Source of the DNA: Chryseobacterium sp. SORGH_AS_0447
GTDB lineage: Bacteria > Bacteroidota > Bacteroidia > Flavobacteriales > Weeksellaceae
Assembly: GCF_030818695.1 (NCBI RefSeq)
Contig: NZ_JAUTAR010000001.1
Span: 986,501-1,050,500, forward strand
DNA length: 64,000 bases
Direction: 5' to 3'
How positions within the stretch are numbered: the first letter of the stretch is position 1; each line of letters starts with the position of its first letter. Made by a program: the position numbers and the translations under genes. Under the pieces are notes generated by a model. It was given only the letters and a program-made list of their open reading frames with translations, was not told the DNA's origin and ran no database searches. Shown here one piece after another: positions 48,934-56,721 of the stretch.

Positions 48934-48959
48934 CACTCCAAATCATTTGATCTGGAGTG
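48934..48959 (+). terminator. Hairpin after the thermonuclease gene
   Basis: CACTCCA...TGGAGTG with an inner ATC/GAT pair. It has a strong stem but no T run, so termination is uncertain. Confidence 0.5.
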
Positions 48960-49048
48960 CAGTACGATGTGCGAAAGCATTTATACTTTCCTAATGTTCA
49001 TCAACTATTGCAATAATACAGTGCGGAATAGAATGCTTAATTTTCAGC

Positions 49049-49459
49049 TTATGATCTGCACATGGCATCCCACGTGGTCCAGAAGTGCGCATTGATGGCT
49101 CCCGGTGCCGGGCTGGTGCTGTCTGCAACGATTCCTACCATGGAGGCACAGTTGGAGTTGCATCCGATCTGGTTTTTGCTTCCCTGCTGGGCCGGAATCT
49201 CTCTCCATGTTCCTGTAGAACCGCTTAACAGTTCCACTTTGATGTCAAAAATCCCTGAAAGATTTGGTGTCTGAAGCTGTCTGGTAGGATTGTCACTCGA
49301 AACCGTATCTTGCCAGTTTTCTTGCGAAAACGTTACCCTCCATTTTCCGATCATTTTAGCGGTGTCATTTTGGGGTGAAAGATATACCCAGAACTGGGCG
49401 CCTCCTCCTAATTTTAATTCTCCTGTTGAATTTGCATTGTAGCTTGTGTTTGCTTCCAT
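49049..49459 (-). CDS. Hypothetical protein
   Basis: 136 residues, not recognised, without a signal peptide. The composition is that of a small beta-sandwich: GELKLGGGAQFWVYLSPQND, MIGKWRVTFSQENWQD, LSGIFDIKVELLSGSTGTW. The C-terminal part has a CNSNCASM cysteine pair and a terminal TTWDAMCRS. Monocistronic. The region to its right is gene-poor and marks the edge of the accessory segment. Confidence 0.6.
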   Translation of the reverse strand: MEANTSYNANSTGELKLGGGAQFWVYLSPQNDTAKMIGKWRVTFSQENWQDTVSSDNPTRQLQTPNLSGIFDIKVELLSGSTGTWREIPAQQGSKNQIGCNSNCASMVGIVADSTSPAPGAINAHFWTTWDAMCRS

Positions 49460-49864
49460 GATGTCTGTTTTTAGTTGTTTGGTTATGCCAAAGTAACGCA
49501 GAAAAAAACATCCGGAACAGCGTGTAAATGACCAATTGTAAGATTAGGTGTTTGTACGGTAATACATCCGATTGATAAGTTGGTAGAAGTTTATGAAGAA
49601 AATCAGAAGCTGTATGAGCGGTTGCTGGAAATGTAGAAGGGTGGTGTGATTGAGGAGCTGGTGAGGAAAATATTAGAATTGACTTTTTATAATTGATGGT
49701 TGTTTTGTTGGACAGCTTTTATTTTGAGTAGATGGTGGTTTTTATGAGATTTTTAAACTGATCGGATTTAATAACTTTATTTTTTTTCAATATATTTTCT
49801 CAAAATGTCATATCGCTAAACAAAGTTTCATAAATTTAAAAAGTATGAGTTTAATGTATAAATT
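49460..49864. other. Gene-poor edge of the accessory region
   Basis: 405 bp with no intact gene. It holds a short coding remnant at 49559-49695 and otherwise AT-rich sequence up to the recombinase. Confidence 0.5.
49559..49695 (+). pseudogene. C-terminal remnant with a coiled-coil tail
   Basis: Reads IDKLVEVYEENQKLYERLLEM, then a TAG at 49633-49635, then KGGVIEELVRKILEL in frame. The tail resembles C-termini of HTH proteins from this group, but no DNA-binding part remains. Identity is a guess. Confidence 0.3.
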
Positions 49865-50435
49865 ATGAAAATAGGATATGCCTGGGTCTCAACCCAAAAC
49901 CAAACTTAGATTTACAAATTGCAGCTCTTGAAAAAGCAGGCTGCGAAAAAATTTACCAGGAGAAAATTTCTGGGACAACAAAAAATCGTCCGGAGCTTGA
50001 TAAGATGATCGAACAATTCCGGAAAGGTGATGAACTTTATGTTTGGCGACTTGACCGATTAGGAAAAAACCTGAAAAATATTATTGATCTGGTTTTAAAT
50101 TTAAGTGATAAAGGTATTATTATAAAAGGTATAACCGACGAAATAGATACATCTACTGCAAATGGCCGACTCTTCTTAAATCTGATGGCATCGCTTGCTG
50201 AATATGAACGGGAATTGATCCGGGAGAGAACCAATGCCGGTTTACAATCTGCCAGGGCAAGAGGTAGATTAGGAGGAAGACCGAAAGGGTATACTCAAGA
50301 AACAATTTCAAAACTTTTGCTTTTACGTAATATATACAAGGATGTCACGAAATGACCGGAAGAAATTTATAAGCCGTTTGGATGACAAGGGCGACATTTT
50401 ACAGGTATGCTATAATCATCCGGATGAAGAAATAA
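49865..50435 (+). pseudogene. Decayed serine recombinase (resolvase/invertase family)
   Basis: A resolvase-type recombinase broken at three points. The start MKIGYAWVSTQNQ keeps the catalytic serine region, but the conserved Arg of YARVS is Trp. One base is missing near 49903, where LDLQIAALEKAG resumes. The core is well kept: VWRLDRLGKNLKNIIDLVL, TANGRLFLNLMASLAEYERELIRERTNAGL and RGRLGGRPKG. A TGA at 50353-50355 interrupts it before PEEIYKPFG, and a further shift near 50380 leads to the HTH end TRATFYRYA, stopping at 50433-50435. It cannot be active as read. It lies at the left edge of the cassette region. Confidence 0.85.
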
Positions 50436-50491
50436 AAAAATGACAGTAAAAAATAATAATTAAATTAGATAAAAATTAATACCCTACATAA

Positions 50492-51061
50492 ATGAATTAC
50501 GGCATAATTGATAATCTACCAATTGATTACCAGTTTAGTACAAAATCAAAAAAAGAGCTTGAACTTTACGGTGAGTGGTTTTATGAAAATAAAGATAAAA
50601 GAATTTATGAGTTATTTAGAGCAGTTAGTTCAACAGTGGGATTTGAAGGTTGGATTTCAGACTTTACATCTAATTCTTTAAAGGAACTTGGAACTTGGTT
50701 AAAACAAAACGTGGAAATCGAAAAAATTCCTGATGATGATTATAAGAAAAAAAGAGCCGAAATTCCCGATTATATGGAACTGAAAGATTGGGATCTAACT
50801 AATAAAACTAGGTCTTTATTAGTAGATATTGGAATATATTTTGGAGAAGTGTTTATTCATACATACTCTCAATTGAACTGGGAGCAATATTTTTCTACAA
50901 GAAAAAAAGACAATGACCAAGGGCATATGGTTATTAAAATGTCAAATAATATTCTTAACCCAATATGGATAACATATATTATTGGATTAGGTCTCGCAGA
51001 TAATATAAAAGATAGATTTTGTCTGATCAATTCCTTTGAAACTTGGAAAAAGTATATTTAA
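50492..51061 (+). CDS. Hypothetical protein
   Basis: 189 residues, no family recognised. Soluble, acidic and aromatic-rich (LELYGEWFYENKDKRIYELF, VGFEGWISDFTSNSLKEL, LTNKTRSLLVDIGIYFGEVF, LNWEQYFSTRKKDNDQGH). The size and composition resemble immunity-type proteins, but I cannot support that. A hairpin ATCCGCAT...ATGCGGAT (51061-51083) closes it. First intact gene of the accessory region. Confidence 0.6.
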   Translation: MNYGIIDNLPIDYQFSTKSKKELELYGEWFYENKDKRIYELFRAVSSTVGFEGWISDFTSNSLKELGTWLKQNVEIEKIPDDDYKKKRAEIPDYMELKDWDLTNKTRSLLVDIGIYFGEVFIHTYSQLNWEQYFSTRKKDNDQGHMVIKMSNNILNPIWITYIIGLGLADNIKDRFCLINSFETWKKYI

Positions 51062-51239
51062 TCCGCATTAAAATTGATGCGGATTCATGAGAACGCAATT
51101 AATTAGAATATAAATCAAAATTTATCACTTTGGTCTCCAATGAGATATCATTTCAATATCTACTTCTGTAACAATCACTATTCTTCTGAGTAATAAATCA
51201 TTATAGCTAAACATTCAAGCAATGATTTTGTAAACATTT

Positions 51240-51388
51240 AACCATAATAAATTAATTAGCTAGAAGTTCTGGAAGATTGAATCCAAGAATATCCCGGAAA
51301 GGTAACCATGATTATGATCAATTCCGGAGTTGCTCAAAAAACTTATTTGCAGAAAATAAAAATTAAAAGCTAGTCTTACAAAACGATT
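51240..51388 (+). repeat. Long repeat, 5'-truncated copy
   Basis: Shares the middle block (GGAAGATTGAATCC...AATATCC, about 51275-51297) and the right block (ATTCCGGAG, ATAAAAATTAAA) with the fullest copy at 53845-54048, and ends in GTCTTACAAAACGATT. Confidence 0.6.
51373..51388 (+). repeat. Boundary motif, site 1
   Basis: GTCTTACAAAACGATT, before the truncated hydrolase gene. Confidence 0.65.
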
Positions 51389-51459
51389 AATAAGTACTAT
51401 TGTAATTTTGAATAAATTGCTGAATGTTTGATGGATTCCATAAACTTGAAAATTAAATA

Positions 51460-51705
51460 ATGAGAAATAATATTTGTCTGAAAACCTGCTATTTTAGTGC
51501 CTTTATAATTGTTTTTTCGGGGATCATTTTTTCTTGTTCGACAGCAAGATTTTCACAGAATAAAATTCCGTATAAGACAGACTCTCTATATGTTGAAATT
51601 GAGAAATTAGGACAAGAACTTACTTTAAAGAATAAAGTTCCCGGAGTAGCAGTAGCCGTGATCCGTGATGGAAAAATCGCCTGGATAGTTGTGAATACAC
51701 GATAG
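51460..51705 (+). pseudogene. 5' fragment of a beta-lactamase-family serine hydrolase
   Basis: 81 residues. A lipoprotein signal (GIIFSCSTARFSQ) leads into IEKLGQELTLKNKVPGVAVAVIRDGKIAW, the standard N-terminus of class C beta-lactamase-like hydrolases. It then stops after IVVNTR, where a homologue would continue for about 300 residues with the catalytic SxxK. Only the beginning is left; the rest is absent downstream. Confidence 0.7.
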
Positions 51706-51971
51706 CAAGTATGATACATTTTTTACCATTTATAGTTGGCCTATTATTGTGTTTGAAAATAACTAATTAAGGATAAATTTACATTTACATAAAAAATCCC
51801 TAGTAACAATCAGACATTAAATGCTATACTAAAATCTTATTTTAGGATAATTTACAAATTTGAAAGAAAATGACTTTCTGTGATCTTTAGGATTTATTAA
51901 AAGATATATATATATGAAAAATATTCGAACGCTAATTTAGCGTCGACATTTTTTCATCATTTGTGTTTTTT

Positions 51972-51997
51972 AGTCTCTCAATCGAGAGACTTTTATT
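51972..51997 (+). terminator. Hairpin with T tail
   Basis: AGTCTCTC/GAGAGACT, then TTTATTTT. No intact gene lies immediately upstream. Confidence 0.65.
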
Positions 51998-52062
51998 TTA
52001 TCTCAGTTTGTTATTTTAATAGATTAGTTTTCCGTTGATGTAAAATTAAAAACCAAAATAAA

Positions 52063-52157
52063 TTTCATAAAACGATTATCTTGTCAAAATTAGCTGTGAT
52101 TAAAAATAATCAGCTGGCGAGTTTCAGGAGACTGGATCCGTAAATATCCGAAATAAT
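52063..52157 (+). repeat. Long repeat, 3'-truncated copy
   Basis: Starts with TTTCATAAAACGATTATCTTGT-like sequence, has a hairpin AGCTGTGATTA/TAATCAGCT and the middle block GGAGACTGGATCC. It stops abruptly at 52157 where the duplicated cassette begins. Confidence 0.6.
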
Positions 52158-52238
52158 GATAATTACTTATCTTCTACTTTTTAAAAAATTTTTAATGACT
52201 ACACTATTGATTCTTTATTAAAATCTAAGTAACCAGTT

Positions 52239-52535
52239 ATGATGCAGAAGGATAAATATTTATTAGAATTTATCAAAATAAAAAGTTCAAAATGTGGTGA
52301 CACGTATATATGCAAAGGAAATTCAATTCCTGGTTCATATATATTAGGTCATTTTTTAACCATTTTATCTGATAGAGAACCACATTACTTGCTAGAGGAA
52401 ATACAATTAGCAATGAATAATAGGCAATATGAGGAGTATTACTCTCCAGATGGAGCTATACACATCACAATTAAAATAATTCCACCAAATATAGAGATTG
52501 ATGATTTTAAAATGAAACTCTCAGAAATGAAATAA
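52239..52535 (+). CDS. Hypothetical protein, truncated copy
   Basis: 98 residues, nearly identical to the 110-residue product at 55564-55896. A C-to-T change makes CAA into TAA at codon 99, removing the last 12 residues, although sense codons (LLDEWIYFVKS) continue after it. No family recognised. The conserved core is YLLEFIKIKSSK, GNSIPGSYILG, SDREPHYLLEEI and PDGAIHITIKIIPPNIEI. Confidence 0.6.
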   Translation: MMQKDKYLLEFIKIKSSKCGDTYICKGNSIPGSYILGHFLTILSDREPHYLLEEIQLAMNNRQYEEYYSPDGAIHITIKIIPPNIEIDDFKMKLSEMK

Positions 52536-52584
52536 TTACTGGATGAATGGATCTATTTTGTTAAGAGTTAATCTATCAATTATA

Positions 52585-52601
52585 GATCTCACAAAACGAT
52601 T
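52585..52601 (+). repeat. Boundary motif, site 3
   Basis: GATCTCACAAAACGATT, the right end of duplicated cassette copy 1. Confidence 0.75.
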
Positions 52602-52674
52602 GCTTATATATCTCTTAAACGATATTTTTTAAAATTCGATTTTTATCTTAATAAATACTGAACTAACAACTTAA

Positions 52675-53706
52675 TTAATTTAATGTTTCCAGATAATCAA
52701 TCATTTCGGGATAAAAATCTGATATACTTTTGTATTTGCTTTTGTTTTGACTGTATTTATTGAAAAACAAATTAATTTTTTTAAAGTATTTAAAATGTTT
52801 TGACTGATTTTCGACTTCCTTTAATTCTGCTGCTGGACCATATTTTTCACCCATTATTTTCGATACGCAGACCCTGACGATTAATTCGTCAAGTTCATTT
52901 TCCCATTCTCTTTCTTTAAGCTGTTCCCCTTGTGCTGTAACTAAAAAAATGTTCTTTATCTTACTCAATCTTTCCTTATATAACGGAATAAAATCACGAA
53001 GATATAAATGAGAGACTTCGTGAATTACTACATTAGATAATGGTATGAAGGTTACCTTCGAATCATTAGTCTGAACAATATTTTTATCTTTCAGATAGGC
53101 GAGCTTAAATAATTTTTTTCCTCGGAAGCTTTTATCATCAATTGAAATGGCATTATTGCCCAAGTTGTTTAAAATATCTATAAAAATGATGATTTCTCCT
53201 TTGGTGGGTTTATTATAATATTTCTCAACATCATCTAACAGGTCGCTTGCAATAATTTTATCTCTAGCAAATTCTATAATTTCGGCGTAATCTGTCTTAT
53301 GAGCTTTTAAGAATTCATCTACTTTACAATCTCTATAAAAAGCATTAAATTTTTCTAAAAAAATATTAATTTCTGAGCTGCGCAATTGATTATCTGAGTA
53401 TGGGATTTTTAATTTGAATGGATATTTATCAGATAGATACAAACCTATACTCGAAAGATCATAGCCGTCCCATACTTTAAGATTTCTGTACCAATCTATT
53501 GCTTTATGATTTTTACAATCTGCAAAGTACTGATTGAACTGTTTGTAATAAATTGATGGAGTAGGCTTGGTATCTAGAGTATCCATTGTTGCCAAAGTAT
53601 AGAAAATACTTATTGCTTCAATTCTATGATCAATTTTTACACTAATGTTTTTTTGACCAAACGAATTGATGTGGATCAGTAAAAAGAGGATTAATATCTT
53701 TTTCAT
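52675..53706 (-). CDS. Secreted DUF4932-like putative metalloprotease
   Basis: 343 residues. The signal peptide (MKKILILFLLIHINSFGQ) is followed by ISVKIDHRIEAISIFYTLA and FNQYFADCKNHKAIDWYRNL, the opening pattern of DUF4932 proteins. VVIHEVSHLYLRDF supplies HExxH, followed downstream by acidic residues in REWENELDELIVRV that could give the third ligand. Catalysis is inferred, not proven. It is transcribed against most cassette genes and is the only large gene in this part. Confidence 0.75.
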   Translation of the reverse strand: MKKILILFLLIHINSFGQKNISVKIDHRIEAISIFYTLATMDTLDTKPTPSIYYKQFNQYFADCKNHKAIDWYRNLKVWDGYDLSSIGLYLSDKYPFKLKIPYSDNQLRSSEINIFLEKFNAFYRDCKVDEFLKAHKTDYAEIIEFARDKIIASDLLDDVEKYYNKPTKGEIIIFIDILNNLGNNAISIDDKSFRGKKLFKLAYLKDKNIVQTNDSKVTFIPLSNVVIHEVSHLYLRDFIPLYKERLSKIKNIFLVTAQGEQLKEREWENELDELIVRVCVSKIMGEKYGPAAELKEVENQSKHFKYFKKINLFFNKYSQNKSKYKSISDFYPEMIDYLETLN

Positions 53707-53844
53707 GGCTATTTCCTGTAATAGATTATATTTTTAATTTATTTTCATCAGATGTTTTTAAATCATAAAATTTTAAAGCAGCTCCTACTATAAGACATTT
53801 TAGATAACTCTTTTATTACATAAGGTAGATTATATTTAATAAAA

Positions 53845-54048
53845 ATCTGACAAAACATTAGTTCAGATATTTCTAATAATATCACCTTGTAAAAAACTCA
53901 CCTTGATAAAAATAATAATCTAATAAGCTCCAGGGGTCTTGGATCGGATATATCCAGGATAGCACATAAAAATGGTTACCGGTTCCGGAGCTCTTAAAGA
54001 TATATGGCTACAGGCATAAAAATTAAACACGAATCTCACAAAACAATG
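53845..54048 (+). repeat. Long repeat, fullest copy
   Basis: About 204 bp. The left end is AATCTGACAAAACATTA and the right end is AATCTCACAAAACAATG, so a motif in the same orientation closes both ends. Inside are the CTTGTAAAAA block shared with 52063 and 58149, the TTGGATCGGATATATCC block, and TTCCGGAGCTC/ATAAAAATTAAA shared with 51240-51388. AGCTCC near 53930 and GGAGCT near 53988 are complementary, giving a long imperfect dyad. Confidence 0.65.
54032..54048 (+). repeat. Boundary motif, site 5
   Basis: AATCTCACAAAACAATG, right end of the fullest long repeat. Confidence 0.6.
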
Positions 54049-54130
54049 TTTAAAACAAGTAGGCTGTCTTTTATGAACAGCCTTCTTTTCGATTATAACT
54101 TAAATAACTACTTTTCGAGATCTATAAACT

Positions 54131-54874
54131 CTATTTTTTTGCATAATTAATAAACCCACCATCGACAACGAGTTCTGTCCCCGTAATAAAACTTGCATGG
54201 TCTGAAGCTAAAAATAATATTGCTTTTGCGATCTCGTCTGGTTCAGCCAATCTTTGCAATGCGGTTGAAGATGCAAAATGATCAAGTAATTGTTCGGACG
54301 CAGCTGATAATACTAATTCTGTAGCGACTGGACCTGGACTGACAATGTTAACACGAATTTTTCTACCTGCTAATTCGTTTGCGGCAACCTGAGCTATCTT
54401 ATTTATCGCTGCTTTTGAGCCTGAGTATACGCTTGTATTAAGGGTAGCAAGACTTGCTGAACCTGAAGAAGTGAATATAACCGAAGAGCCATCAGCCAAA
54501 TAGGGCAGCAACTTTTGCAAAGTAAAATAATGGCCTTTAACATTGGTGTTGAATTGCTGATCAAATTCTTCTTCAGTAGTTTCGGTAATTGGTTTAAGTG
54601 TTATTATGGCAGAATTTAATAAAAGTACATCTATACTGATGCCCGCTTCTGCGATGGCTTTTTCCAACGAAGCAACACCTGCCAGAGCGGAAGCATCAGC
54701 AACAATAGTTTTTAGATGAGGATTGTCAATCCGTTCAGCAGCTGCCTTCAAATTTTTTTCGTTTCTGCCGGTTATCCAGACATTTGCCCCAGCACTAATA
54801 AATTTTTTTGCAGTAGCAAATCCGATCCCGGTAGTGCCACCACAAATTACTACATTCTTTTTTGTAAAGTTCAT
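54131..54874 (-). CDS. Short-chain dehydrogenase/reductase (SDR)
   Basis: 247 residues, classical SDR. The nucleotide-binding motif is VVICGGTTGIGFATAKKF (TGxxxGxG type), with LLLNSA in place of NNAG, a catalytic VYSGSKAAINKIAQ (YxxxK) with upstream SSGSAS, and the C-terminal VVDGGF. Substrate unknown. It is transcribed divergently from an HxlR regulator 98 bp away, a common pairing in which the regulator controls the reductase. Confidence 0.92.
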   Translation of the reverse strand: MNFTKKNVVICGGTTGIGFATAKKFISAGANVWITGRNEKNLKAAAERIDNPHLKTIVADASALAGVASLEKAIAEAGISIDVLLLNSAIITLKPITETTEEEFDQQFNTNVKGHYFTLQKLLPYLADGSSVIFTSSGSASLATLNTSVYSGSKAAINKIAQVAANELAGRKIRVNIVSPGPVATELVLSAASEQLLDHFASSTALQRLAEPDEIAKAILFLASDHASFITGTELVVDGGFINYAKK

Positions 54875-54893
54875 TTTTTGAAATTTAATAGGT

Positions 54894-54901
54894 CAAAGGT
54901 A
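54894..54901 (-). promoter_or_regulatory. -7 element of the SDR gene, HxlR-type control region
   Basis: TACCTTTG on the minus strand. Next to it AAGTTA-N4-AAGTTA (about 54912-54927) lies between the divergent genes and is a candidate HxlR site. Confidence 0.45.
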
Positions 54902-54972
54902 TTTAAATGAAGTTATTTTAAGTTACTTTGTAATTAATAATAATGGTAACAAAAAAATAACTAAGTAATGTT

Positions 54973-55344
54973 ATGATGCAATCAGAAGAAGACCAGGTAT
55001 ATGTACGTAAGCAAATATTGAGATCAATCCAAGACTCCATGTATGTGTTGGAAGGCAAATGGAAAGTTTCAATTATCTCTTCTCTCTGTTGTTTTAATAA
55101 AAGACGATTTACTGATATTTCAAATGATATCACAGGAATTTCAAATAGGATGTTAAGTAAGGAACTCAAAGAACTTGAGACGAATAATATAGTAAAGAGA
55201 AGTATCCTGGATACGCGACCAGTAACAGTGCAGTATGAGCTTACAGAACATGGCAGAACCCTTCAACCGATCATGAAAAATCTTGCAGAATGGGGATTGC
55301 TGCATCGCAATGAAATTATTGGTAATAGGCCAAGCAACCTATAA
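54973..55344 (+). CDS. HxlR-family transcriptional regulator
   Basis: 123 residues. The HxlR winged helix is clear: MYVLEGKWKVSIISSLCCFNKRRFTDISN, then ISNRMLSKELKELETNNIVKRS and TVQYELTEHGRTLQPIMKNL ending WGLLHR. A cysteine pair near the first helix (LCC) could be a redox sensor; this is only a possibility. It probably regulates the divergent SDR gene. Confidence 0.92.
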   Translation: MMQSEEDQVYVRKQILRSIQDSMYVLEGKWKVSIISSLCCFNKRRFTDISNDITGISNRMLSKELKELETNNIVKRSILDTRPVTVQYELTEHGRTLQPIMKNLAEWGLLHRNEIIGNRPSNL

Positions 55345-55463
55345 ATATAATAAGATTTGTAGTGTAAATCGTATTAAAACACAGATACTTAAACTTAAAA
55401 AAGTAAGTATAGATGAATTAAAGCTAATTAATATATAATAGGAACTAATGGATCTGATCAATT

Positions 55464-55481
55464 AGTCTCAAAAAACGATAA
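55464..55481 (+). repeat. Boundary motif, site 6
   Basis: AGTCTCAAAAAACGATAA, left junction of duplicated cassette copy 2. Confidence 0.7.
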
Positions 55482-55922
55482 TCACTTATCTTCTACATTA
55501 TTAAAAATTTTTAATTTTAATGACTATACAATTGATTCTTTATTAAAGTCTAAATAACCAGTTATGATGCAGAAGGATAAATATTTATTAGAATTTATCA
55601 AAATAAAAAGTTCAAAATATAGCGACACATATATATGCAAAGGAAATTCAATTCCTGGTTCATATATATTAGGTAATCTTTTTACCACTTTATCTGATAG
55701 AGAACCACATTACTTGTTAGAGGAAATACACTTAGCAATGAATAATGGGCAATATGGGGAGTATTACTCTCCAGATGGAGCTATACACATCACAATTAAA
55801 ATAATTCCACCAAATATAGAGATTGATTATTTTAAAATAAAACTCTCAGAAATGAAACAATTACTACATGAATGGATTTATTTTGTTAAGAGTTAATCTA
55901 TCAATTATAGATCTCACAAAAC
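55477..55922 (+). repeat. Duplicated cassette, copy 2
   Basis: Nearly identical to 52158-52601, from GATAATCACTTATCTTC to TCTCACAAAACGAT. The intact reading frame is here. Confidence 0.85.
55564..55896 (+). CDS. Hypothetical protein, intact copy
   Basis: 110 residues, family not recognised, soluble. It has the same core as the truncated copy at 52239 (GNSIPGSYILG, SDREPHYLLEEI, PDGAIHITIKIIPP) and continues to LLHEWIYFVKS. Its stop lies 13 bp before the boundary motif, so the gene nearly fills the cassette. The duplicate and the narrow fit make it a typical cassette gene. Confidence 0.65.
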   Translation: MMQKDKYLLEFIKIKSSKYSDTYICKGNSIPGSYILGNLFTTLSDREPHYLLEEIHLAMNNGQYGEYYSPDGAIHITIKIIPPNIEIDYFKIKLSEMKQLLHEWIYFVKS

Positions 55923-55927
55923 GATAA
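55910..55927 (+). repeat. Boundary motif, site 7
   Basis: GATCTCACAAAACGATAA, right end of duplicated cassette copy 2, 19 bp before the next start codon. Confidence 0.75.
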
Positions 55928-55946
55928 TAAAATCAGTAGAATACTT

Positions 55947-56642
55947 ATGGTGAATGATAATGATACCAAGCGTCTTTCAAGACTTACCGCAATCATAACA
56001 CAGCTTCAGACAACAAGACTTGTTACAGCGACAAATTTAGCTGAAAAGTTTAGCGTAAGTGTAAGAACAATATACCGAGACATCAGAGCATTAGAGCAGG
56101 CAGGTGTTCCGATTTTGACGGAAGGTGGCAAAGGTTATTATATGATGGATGGCTATCGATTACCACCTCTCATGTTCACAGAAAAACAAGCAAATGCATT
56201 AATTCTTGCTGAACAATTGGTTTTGAAAAATAAAGATCAATCTTTTGTTAATGATTATTGCGATGCAATTGACAAAATAAAGGCAATATTAAAAGAATCT
56301 GCAAAAAGCAAGGCTAATTTATTGGGAGATCGAACCCGTTTTGATCAAAATATAAATAGGGAGCGGAGTAGTAATTTTATATCTGAATTACAATATGCGC
56401 TGACTAACTTTTTACTCATCAGTATCGACTACGTAAACAAAGATAATTTATCATCAAAACGTACTGTTGAGCCGTTTTCTTTAATCAGTACAACAGAAAA
56501 CTGGTTACTTATTGCTTGGTGTCGGTCGAGAAAAGAATTTAGATATTTTCGATTAGACAGAATATCAAAAATGGAAGTGCTGGCAGAGAAATTTGAACCT
56601 CATAAAATGACTTTACAAGAATATTTTGATAAATTTTATTAG
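55947..56642 (+). CDS. YafY-type HTH-WYL transcriptional regulator
   Basis: 231 residues. An N-terminal HTH_11 domain (LSRLTAIITQLQTTRLVTAT, SVRTIYRDIRALEQAGVPI) is followed by the GGKGYYMMDGYRLPPLMFT linker and a C-terminal WYL-like ligand domain (ISIDYVNKDN, EPFSLISTTENWLLIAWCRS, RYFRLDRISKMEVL). WYL proteins sense small molecules or nucleic acid ligands. The Rid gene downstream has an inverted repeat in its promoter that this regulator may bind. Confidence 0.9.
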   Translation: MVNDNDTKRLSRLTAIITQLQTTRLVTATNLAEKFSVSVRTIYRDIRALEQAGVPILTEGGKGYYMMDGYRLPPLMFTEKQANALILAEQLVLKNKDQSFVNDYCDAIDKIKAILKESAKSKANLLGDRTRFDQNINRERSSNFISELQYALTNFLLISIDYVNKDNLSSKRTVEPFSLISTTENWLLIAWCRSRKEFRYFRLDRISKMEVLAEKFEPHKMTLQEYFDKFY

Positions 56643-56656
56643 CTCACTTTAACCCC

Positions 56657-56672
56657 TGACATTAGGCTGTCA
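56657..56672. promoter_or_regulatory. Inverted-repeat candidate operator
   Basis: TGACA (56657-56661) and TGTCA (56668-56672), spacer 6, located where the -33 box of the Rid promoter should be. Confidence 0.5.
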
Positions 56673-56683
56673 CAACCCTACTT

Positions 56684-56691
56684 TATCTTTG
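56684..56691 (+). promoter_or_regulatory. -7 element of the Rid gene
   Basis: TATCTTTG, 30 bp before the ATG at 56722. Confidence 0.5.
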
Positions 56692-56721
56692 CTCCAAGTT
56701 AATACGTAATAAATTTTCAAA

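Larger units (their letters stand above)
51062..51459. other. Gap holding part of the long repeat
   Basis: About 400 bp without a gene. The right half (from about 51240) carries a copy of the middle and right part of the long repeat, ending in the motif at 51373-51388. Confidence 0.5.
51706..52238. other. Gap of about 530 bp
   Basis: No gene. It holds a terminator-like hairpin (51972-51997), a partial long repeat (52063-52157) and the leader of the duplicated cassette from 52158. Confidence 0.5.
52158..52601 (+). repeat. Duplicated cassette, copy 1
   Basis: About 440 bp nearly identical to 55477-55922. It begins GATAATTACTTATCTTC and ends at TCTCACAAAACGAT; outside these limits the two copies share nothing. 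It carries one open reading frame. Confidence 0.85.
53707..54130. other. Gap filled mostly by the long repeat
   Basis: 424 bp without a gene. The fullest copy of the long repeat lies at 53845-54048, followed by the hairpin AGGCTGT/ACAGCCT near 54060-54082. Confidence 0.5.

Noticed and set aside
51240..54048. Long repeat as the end of a protein gene
   Set aside because: Two copies can be read as similar short peptides, but the frames break repeatedly and no upstream gene body exists. Kept only as an alternative.
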